Of a stretch of 11,238 bases of DNA, positions 5,939-11,238 are shown piece after piece (position 1 is the first letter of the stretch; every line of letters begins with the position of its first letter). Source of the stretch: Archangiaceae bacterium (GTDB lineage Bacteria > Myxococcota > Myxococcia > Myxococcales > Myxococcaceae); NCBI GenBank assembly GCA_023248915.1, contig JAHFDQ010000152.1:1-11238 (forward strand). The letters are read 5' to 3'. The notes under the pieces are model-generated. The model ran no database searches and was not told the DNA's origin. It was given only the letters and a program-made list of their open reading frames with translations. Both the position numbers and the translations under genes were made by a program.

Positions 5939-7483
5939 TTAGCGCTCTTCCAGCGCGGCGAGGGCGTACCGGGCCGCCCGCGCGATCGTCTCGGGCGAGT
6001 CGGGCATGTCGGGGTAGTGGCCGGCCAATTCACGCTGCGGGAAGCGTAGCTGGGCCAGCGCGTTGCGGTAGGCCCGGCGGGCCTCCTCGGCAGCTCCCGA
6101 CTGCTCGAAGACCTGCGCGAGCAGATAGTGGCCCAACGACAACGTCGGCTCGAGGAACAGCGCCTTCTGCAGCTCGGCGCGCGCTCCGGACAGGTCTCGA
6201 ATCTGCAACGCCGCGACCCCTCCGAAGATGCGGGCCTCGACGCAGAGAGGCTCGATCGCCAGCGCCGCCGTGAACGCGTCGCGGGCCTCAGCAGCGTGGC
6301 CCATCAGCGAGTTGAGGTTGCCGAGCGTGAGCCACGCGTCCAGGTCGGTGTCTTCGGCCTCGATCAGCTGTTTCACCTCGGCGAGCGCCTCATCGAATTC
6401 GCCGCGCTCGCTTCGCGCCATCGCCGCCTCGAGGCGTTCGGCCGGGCTCTGGTGAACCGCGGGTTCCGCCCGGGCCGCCCGCGCGCTCGCCGCCGGAGCC
6501 CGCCGGACCGGCGCGGGCTTCTCGCCGTGGCCGCGCTTGTGCGGCTTGGCCGCCTTCGAGTGCCCATGAGCTTTCGGCGGCGGCTCGGCCTTCTTCAGCG
6601 CCGAACCCAACAGCCCGGGTATGTCGGTGGCCCGCTCGCCCGGCTTCGGCCGCCGGTAGATGAAGGAACCTTCGATCTCGACCATCTGGAACTTGTCGTA
6701 GACCTTGAACAGGCTCTCCGAGTACCCGAGCAACAGCAGCCCCCCGGGCCTCAACGCCACGAAGAACCGGTCCATCAGCCCGCGAATGGTGGGTAGGTCG
6801 AAGTAGATGATGACGTTGCGGCACAGGATGACGTCGATTGAACCCGGCAACACCTTCGCGAACACCGGTGCCGCCAGGTTCTGCCCCTCGAACCGGACCA
6901 GCTCGCGCAGCGTGGGAGACACCTCGTACCCGTCGCCGAACGGCGTGAAGTACCGGGCCAACCGCGCTTCCGTCAGCCCGGCGACCCTCCTCCCCGGGTA
7001 GCGGCCCACCTTCGCGCTCTCGACCGCGGCGGCGTTCAGGTCGGTCGCCCAGATCTCGATCTCCTTGGGCCGGGCGCCCAATTCGGCGGCGACGATCGCC
7101 AGGCTGTACGGTTCTTCGCCGGTGGCGCACCCGGCCGACCAGATCTGCACGCGCCGGCGGGCATGCCGTGCCTCCAGCAGCGCGTCGGGCATGATGCGGG
7201 CTTCGAGGGCGTGAAACTGGCGCCCGTCGCGGAAGAAATCGGTCTTCCCGACGGTGACGAGCGGCAAGAGCGACCTCAGCTCGTGCTCGCCCGCCGCCTG
7301 CCGGAGCCTGTGCACATAGTCGCCGGAGTCCGAGATTCCGAGCGCCGGCATGTGGGCCCGGAGCGCCAGCCTCAGCCCGTAGAACCCGTCAGGGCTGATC
7401 TTCAGGCCCGCCCGTTCGAGCAACAGCGCCGCCAGGTCTTCGAGCGCGCTCTGGTCGATGGCCGGCCCGCTGTCGGTCAGCAT
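5939..7483 (-). CDS. frzF: Chemoreceptor methyltransferase with C-terminal TPR repeats (FrzF, CheR family)
   Basis: A 514-residue CheR-type protein that uses S-adenosylmethionine to methylate glutamates of the FrzCD receptor. The N-terminal helical CheR domain spans about 10-75 and ends in 'VTVGKTDFFRD'. The methyltransferase domain (about 78-278) carries the SAM loop 'WSAGCATGEEPYS' (115-127), 'ATDLN' (146-150), 'ILCRNVIIYFD' (219-229) and 'LLGYSESL' (251-258). A basic, His/Pro/Ala-rich linker follows (about 297-345), then about four TPR-like repeats (near 350-380, 381-413, 414-448, 449-479) and a short helical tail. In M. xanthus the TPR part of FrzF is reported to control which receptor sites are methylated. 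FrzF there is somewhat longer (about 596 residues). The ATG at 7483 lies inside the last codons of frzG, a 7-nt overlap, indicating coupling. It is the last gene of the operon in this window. Confidence 0.92.
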   Translation of the reverse strand: MLTDSGPAIDQSALEDLAALLLERAGLKISPDGFYGLRLALRAHMPALGISDSGDYVHRLRQAAGEHELRSLLPLVTVGKTDFFRDGRQFHALEARIMPDALLEARHARRRVQIWSAGCATGEEPYSLAIVAAELGARPKEIEIWATDLNAAAVESAKVGRYPGRRVAGLTEARLARYFTPFGDGYEVSPTLRELVRFEGQNLAAPVFAKVLPGSIDVILCRNVIIYFDLPTIRGLMDRFFVALRPGGLLLLGYSESLFKVYDKFQMVEIEGSFIYRRPKPGERATDIPGLLGSALKKAEPPPKAHGHSKAAKPHKRGHGEKPAPVRRAPAASARAARAEPAVHQSPAERLEAAMARSERGEFDEALAEVKQLIEAEDTDLDAWLTLGNLNSLMGHAAEARDAFTAALAIEPLCVEARIFGGVAALQIRDLSGARAELQKALFLEPTLSLGHYLLAQVFEQSGAAEEARRAYRNALAQLRFPQRELAGHYPDMPDSPETIARAARYALAALEER

Positions 7484-8520
7484 TCCTTCACCAACCGCAA
7501 CAGCGCCACGGCGATCTCGGCGAGCGGCAGCACCTCTTCGGCCGCCCCCAGCGCGATCGCCTCGCGAGGCATGCCGAACACGACACAGGAAGCCTCGTCC
7601 TGGGCGATGGTGCGCCCGCCCCGCTGGCGGATCTCGCGCAGCCCCAGCGCCCCATCGCGCCCCATGCCGGTCAAGATGACGCCGATGGCCCGCTTCTGGA
7701 ATAGCTCGGCCGCGCTCGACAAGAGGGCGTCGCACGAGGGCCGAAAGCCCATCAGCGCCGGGCCGTCGTCGAGCATCAGCGTGGCGCCCGGCCCCACCTT
7801 CAGATGAGCGCCCGACGGCGCGACGTACACCGTCCCCGCGCTCATCACCGCGCCGTCCACCGCCTCGACCACCGCCATGGCGGTCGACGACGACAGCCAC
7901 CGCGCCAGCCCCTCGGTGAAGCCGGTGCTGATGTGCTGGCAGACCAGCACCGGCGCCGGAAACGACTTCGGCAGCGCCGCCAGCATCGACGACAGCGCCT
8001 TCGGCCCGCCCAGCGACGAGGCAATCGCGACCAGCGGGAACGGCGGCTTGCCGTCGTCGGCCTTGGCGGGGACGCGCCGGCGCTTCTTCCCGCGCACGTG
8101 CTGCACCACCCGTACCTGGGACAACAGCACCAGCCGGCGCGCGAACTCGGCCCAGAACCCCGCGTCCGCGCGTTCGGGCCAGTCCATCATGTCCAGCGCG
8201 CCCCGGTCGAGCGCGCGGAACACGTCGTCGCGCGGCGTGCCCGCCCGGTGCAGCACCAAGATCGGCGTGGGCTTCTCGGCCATGATCGCTTCGATCACCG
8301 CCACCCCGTCGCGCGACCCCGAACCGAAGTCCATGACGATCACCGACGGCGCGCGCTCGCGCACCATCGACAGCGTCGCCCCGAAGCTGCAGCCGGCGCC
8401 GCAGGAAGTCACTTCGCCACCCTTGAACACCGGCTTGGCCGTCCGGTCGAGCGCCAGGTCTTGGTCGACGAAAAGTACGGTCGGCGCGGGCGAGCGCAGA
8501 GGAGGGCCGGCCACGGTCAA
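7477..8520 (-). CDS. frzG: Chemoreceptor methylesterase with degenerate receiver domain (FrzG, CheB family)
   Basis: A 347-residue CheB-type enzyme that removes methyl groups from FrzCD. The C-terminal esterase domain (about 160-345) has the whole catalytic triad: Ser169 in 'AIASSLGGPKAL', His196 in 'VCQHISTGFTEGLA' and Asp289 in 'ILTGMGRDGALGL'. Residues about 13-120 have the layout of a CheY-like receiver, but key positions are altered. The acidic pair reads Asp19-Gln20, the likely phospho-acceptor Asp64 ('VIVMDFGSGSRDG') is kept, the usual Ser/Thr is His91 and the usual Lys is Trp114 ('DMMDWPE'). A basic linker ('GKKRRRVPAK', 144-153) joins the two. The start is taken as a TTG at 8518-8520 that overlaps the frzE stop by 4 nt (TTGA); a GTG two codons later (8514) is an alternative. 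The stop overlaps the start of frzF. Confidence 0.91.
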   Translation of the reverse strand: MTVAGPPLRSPAPTVLFVDQDLALDRTAKPVFKGGEVTSCGAGCSFGATLSMVRERAPSVIVMDFGSGSRDGVAVIEAIMAEKPTPILVLHRAGTPRDDVFRALDRGALDMMDWPERADAGFWAEFARRLVLLSQVRVVQHVRGKKRRRVPAKADDGKPPFPLVAIASSLGGPKALSSMLAALPKSFPAPVLVCQHISTGFTEGLARWLSSSTAMAVVEAVDGAVMSAGTVYVAPSGAHLKVGPGATLMLDDGPALMGFRPSCDALLSSAAELFQKRAIGVILTGMGRDGALGLREIRQRGGRTIAQDEASCVVFGMPREAIALGAAEEVLPLAEIAVALLRLVKEC

Positions 8521-10763
8521 ACCAGCCGCCCGAAGGTCTGCGCCAGGCTCTCGACCCCGAGGTCGCCCTTGATCAGGTAGGCGTCGGCTCCGGCGTCGAG
8601 CCCCCTTCGCTTGTCCTCGGGCGAGGCCAGCGACGACAAGATGACGACCGGCACCTTCGCGTATCGGACGTTGGACTTGATGCGGCGGGTGAGCGCGAAA
8701 CCGTCGAGCTTCGGCATCTGCACGTCGGTCAGCACCAGATCGAACGACTGCGCCTGCAGCTTGGCCCAGCCGTCCTCGCCGTCCTGGGCCTCTTCGACCT
8801 GGTGGCCCAGCGCCTTGACCAGCGCGCTCTCGGTGGCGCGGGCGATGGGCGAGTCGTCCACCAAGAGCACCCGCAGCCTCTTCTGCGCCTGCGCCTCGCC
8901 GACCGGCCGCGCCAGGCGGCGCACCTCGACCATGATGTCGGGCACGTGGAGCAACACCGCCACCCGCCCGTCCTCGAGCGAGGCGGTGCCGGCGACGAAC
9001 GAGACGCCCTGCAGAAACTCGCCGCCGCAGGGCTTGACCGCCACCTCGCGCTCGTCGACGAAGCCGTCGACCACCAGCGCCACCCGGTCATCGCCGTGCT
9101 TCAAGATGGCGACCGGCGGACGGTCGCTGCGCGGCCCGCCGTTCAGCCCCAACAGCGGGCCCAGCGCGACCAGGGTGATGGGCTTGCCCCGGTGCTTCAT
9201 CGCCACCGTGCCGAAGACTTCGATGCGGTCTTCCGGCTTCACCCGGGCCACCGCCTCGACGTCGCCCGCGGGCACGCCGTACACGTCGTCACCCAGCCGC
9301 ACCAACAGCGCGCGCATCAGGGCCAGCGACTGGGGCAAGCGCAGGTGCACGGTGGTGCCCCGCCCTACCCGGCTCGCGACCGCGACCGACCCGCCCAGCG
9401 CCTCGACCTTCTGCTTCACCACGTCCATGCCCACGCCGCGGCCGGACAGCTCGCTCACCTCGTCGCGCGTCGAGAAGCCGGGCAGGAATACCAGGTCGAT
9501 GGCCTCGCGCTCGGTCAGCGCCGCCGCCTGGGCCTGGGTGAGAATGCGCTTGGCGACCGCCGAGGCGCGAATCCGCTCGGGGTCCATTCCCCGGCCGTCG
9601 TCGTCCACCTCGACGTGCAGCATGTCTCCGTCCGCCCGGGCCCGGATGGCCAACTGGCCGGCGGCCGGCTTGCCCAGCGTGCGGCGGACATCGGGAGTCT
9701 CGAGCCCGTGATCGACGGCATTGCGCAACAGGTGGATGAGCGCGTCGCGCACGTCGCCCACCATCGACCGGTCGACGCCGACCGACGTCTTTTCGATCTG
9801 CAGGTCGACGTCCTTGCCCTGCCCGTGGGCGATTTCCCGCACCGCGCGCGGGAAGGCCTCGAAGATGGTCGCCAACGCCACCAACCGCGCCTCGGCGACG
9901 TGGTCGGCCAGGTTCGACAGGTTGCCGTGCAGCGTGTTCAACCCGTCCATGTGGTGGCGTTCGAACCGGAACGTGTCATCGCGGAGGAAGTGCAGGTCGC
10001 TCTCGAGCTGATCGAGGCTGGCCCGCTCGGTGACGTCGTGAGAAAACTTTTCGCCGAAGCGCAGGAACCGGTCCGACACCCGCGAGAACCGCTGCAAGAG
10101 CTGCGACAGCTCGGCCGTCCGAAGCTTCGCCCGCGCGCTCTCGACCAGCAGGTCTCCGGCGACCAGCCCGAGCCGGTCGAGAATCTCGACGTTCACGCGG
10201 ATGCTGCGGTCCAGCGGGGCTCGGCGCTCGACCGCGTGCTCTTCGTCCGCGCGCGAGGGCGCCGGACCCACGGCAGGCTTCAGGGGTGCGGTCGCCGGGC
10301 CAGGGGCCGGGGCCCGCTCGGCGCCGGGCGCGACCTTTGCGGCCTTGCGCGGCGCGATCGGATTCAACGGCGGCTCGGGGTGGCCCGAGGCCTGGGACAG
10401 CGCCTTGACCATCGCCGCGGCCTCTTCGGTGCCGCCCTGGGCCGCTTCGGTGTCGTCGAGCAGGTCCTGCACTCCGTCGCAGGCGCGCAGCATCAGGTCC
10501 GCCGCGACCCTCGCGGTTGCCTTGCCTTCCCGGAAGCTCTTCAGCAGGTCTTCGGCGGCGTGCGCGAGCTGGCCGATGGCGGCCAACCCCAACATCCGCG
10601 CCTCGCCTTTCATAGTATGCAATTCGCGGGCGACCTCGTCGGCCGCGGCGGTGGACGAGGGCTTCTCGAGGTCGATGACCCCCAGCTGTATCTTCTGCAG
10701 CCGGTCTGCCGTCACCTCCACGAACTTCTTGAGGAGGGACTTCTTGAGCGCCTCGGTGTCCAA
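8517..10763 (-). CDS. frzE: Hybrid CheA-CheY histidine kinase (FrzE)
   Basis: A 748-residue cytoplasmic kinase fused to its own receiver, the central signalling enzyme of the Frz reversal pathway. The Hpt domain is at about 1-110, with phospho-acceptor His49 in 'ELHTMKGEARMLG'. A Pro/Ala-rich linker follows (about 128-182), then a long dimerisation/coiled region (about 186-325). The ATPase domain has the N box 'HLLRNAVDHGLE' (344-355), 'VDDDGRGMD' (386-394), 'LVFLPGFST' (424-432) and the glycine loop 'GRGVGMDVVK' (441-450). A CheW-like domain spans about 478-615. The receiver (about 629-748) is complete, with Asp636-Asp637, phospho-acceptor Asp680 ('LVLTDVQMPKLDG'), Ser710 and Lys732. The N-terminus 'MDTEALKKSLLKKF' and His49 match what I recall of M. 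xanthus FrzE (about 777 residues). The start codon is TTG (10761-10763), 12 nt after the frzCD stop, and the stop overlaps frzG. Confidence 0.95.
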   Translation of the reverse strand: MDTEALKKSLLKKFVEVTADRLQKIQLGVIDLEKPSSTAAADEVARELHTMKGEARMLGLAAIGQLAHAAEDLLKSFREGKATARVAADLMLRACDGVQDLLDDTEAAQGGTEEAAAMVKALSQASGHPEPPLNPIAPRKAAKVAPGAERAPAPGPATAPLKPAVGPAPSRADEEHAVERRAPLDRSIRVNVEILDRLGLVAGDLLVESARAKLRTAELSQLLQRFSRVSDRFLRFGEKFSHDVTERASLDQLESDLHFLRDDTFRFERHHMDGLNTLHGNLSNLADHVAEARLVALATIFEAFPRAVREIAHGQGKDVDLQIEKTSVGVDRSMVGDVRDALIHLLRNAVDHGLETPDVRRTLGKPAAGQLAIRARADGDMLHVEVDDDGRGMDPERIRASAVAKRILTQAQAAALTEREAIDLVFLPGFSTRDEVSELSGRGVGMDVVKQKVEALGGSVAVASRVGRGTTVHLRLPQSLALMRALLVRLGDDVYGVPAGDVEAVARVKPEDRIEVFGTVAMKHRGKPITLVALGPLLGLNGGPRSDRPPVAILKHGDDRVALVVDGFVDEREVAVKPCGGEFLQGVSFVAGTASLEDGRVAVLLHVPDIMVEVRRLARPVGEAQAQKRLRVLLVDDSPIARATESALVKALGHQVEEAQDGEDGWAKLQAQSFDLVLTDVQMPKLDGFALTRRIKSNVRYAKVPVVILSSLASPEDKRRGLDAGADAYLIKGDLGVESLAQTFGRLV

Positions 10764-10775
10764 CCCTGTCGCCCG

Positions 10776-11238
10776 CTAGTCCGCCCGGAAGCGCTTGATC
10801 AGCTCGGCCAGGCGGCCGGCCAACTGGGTGAGTTCGGCGGCGGCCCCGGTGGCCTGCTTCGACGCCTGGGTGGTCTGCCGGGTGACGTCTTCGATCTCGG
10901 CCATCGACGCCACCACCTGCTCGGTGGCGGTGCGCTGCTGCTGGGTGGCGAGGTTGATGACGCGCGCCGCGTCGGACGTTTCCTGCACCCCCGACAGAAT
11001 GCCTTCCACCGAGGTGGCCGCGACCGACCCCAGCTTCTCTCCCGACTCGGTGGCCGTCTTCGACGCGTCGGCGGCGCCGGCGGCGGCCGCGGTGGCTTCG
11101 CGAATCTCGGTGATCAGGTTCTTGATCTCCTTGGTCGACTCGAGGACGTTCTCGGCCAGCCTCCGCATCTCGGCCGCGACGATCGAGAAGCCCTTGCCCG
11201 CTTCGCCCGCCCGCGACCCTTCGAGCGCGGCGTTCAGC
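10776..11238 (-). CDS. frzCD: Methyl-accepting chemotaxis protein FrzCD (C-terminal part, runs off the right edge)
   Basis: The last 153 residues of a chemoreceptor; the start lies beyond the right edge. The fragment begins at the conserved signalling hairpin tip, 'LNAALEGSRAGEAGKGFS', where most receptors read 'LNAAIEAARAGEQGRGF'. It continues as a long coiled coil ('MRRLAENVLESTKEIKNLI', then the Ala/Ser/Thr-rich 'REATAAAAGAADASKTATE' region) to 'AELTQLAGRLAELIKRFRAD'. There is no C-terminal NWETF-type pentapeptide for tethering the methylation enzymes. The stretch agrees closely with what I recall of M. xanthus FrzCD, a cytoplasmic receptor without membrane segments; whether that holds here cannot be seen, because the N-terminus is missing. 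The stop is 12 nt before the frzE start, so the two are co-transcribed. It would pass signals to FrzE and be modified by FrzF and FrzG. Confidence 0.93.
   Translation of the reverse strand, partial: LNAALEGSRAGEAGKGFSIVAAEMRRLAENVLESTKEIKNLITEIREATAAAAGAADASKTATESGEKLGSVAATSVEGILSGVQETSDAARVINLATQQQRTATEQVVASMAEIEDVTRQTTQASKQATGAAAELTQLAGRLAELIKRFRAD

Noticed and set aside
5577..6273. Open frames on both strands in the convergent gap (for example 5577-5849 minus and 5653-6273 plus)
   Set aside because: No ribosome binding sites, mutual overlap, Arg/Pro/Gly-rich composition and, for the plus frame, extension into the 3' part of frzF.
7484..7900. N-terminal extension of frzF by 139 residues
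   Set aside because: It overlaps the catalytic domain of frzG in another frame and is Gly/Arg-rich without CheR similarity.
1..11238. CRISPR arrays, insertion sequences, integrases or defence systems
   Set aside because: No regularly spaced repeats, transposase or recombinase motifs were seen; apart from the convergent gap, the window is filled by housekeeping and chemosensory genes.

Overview
The window is GC-rich DNA from a delta-proteobacterium-like organism, almost certainly a myxobacterium (Myxococcota, Cystobacterineae-like). The main reason is the right-hand half, whose genes match in order and architecture the Frz chemosensory operon of Myxococcus xanthus. Nearly all genes lie on the minus strand, with tight spacing, 4-nt stop/start overlaps and several GTG or TTG starts. 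Only one small gene is convincing on the plus strand.

Left block (1-4894, minus strand, read right to left): serA (phosphoglycerate dehydrogenase with a C-terminal ACT-like domain), an exported or multi-pass membrane protein of unknown function with a Pro/Ala-rich segment, hemB (zinc-type porphobilinogen synthase), a small DUF4177-like protein, an RDD-family membrane protein, and the N-terminal 120 residues of a D-Ala-D-Ala-ligase-like ATP-grasp enzyme that runs off the left edge. Intergenic gaps are at most about 70 nt, so co-transcription from the serA side is plausible. The encoded functions (serine synthesis, heme synthesis, envelope) do not form an obvious single pathway.

Middle (4895-5938): a 108-nt divergent gap, a plus-strand gene for a polyhydroxyalkanoate-granule-system-like small protein (5003-5311), then about 627 nt with no credible gene between convergent transcription units. 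That gap holds a patch of about 49% GC with nested inverted repeats (about 5528-5609), a perfect 14-bp inverted repeat (5688-5701 / 5762-5775) and a short GC hairpin next to the end of the Frz operon.

Right block (5939-11238, minus strand): frzCD (C-terminal part of a cytoplasmic-type MCP), frzE (CheA kinase fused to a CheY-type receiver), frzG (CheB methylesterase with a degenerate receiver domain) and frzF (CheR methyltransferase fused to TPR repeats). In M. xanthus FrzCD signals to the kinase FrzE, which controls the frequency of cell reversal during gliding. FrzF and FrzG add and remove methyl groups on FrzCD. The CheW-type genes frzA and frzB would be expected just beyond the right edge. 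The system is known; the unusual points are the FrzG pseudo-receiver and the structured non-coding gap downstream.
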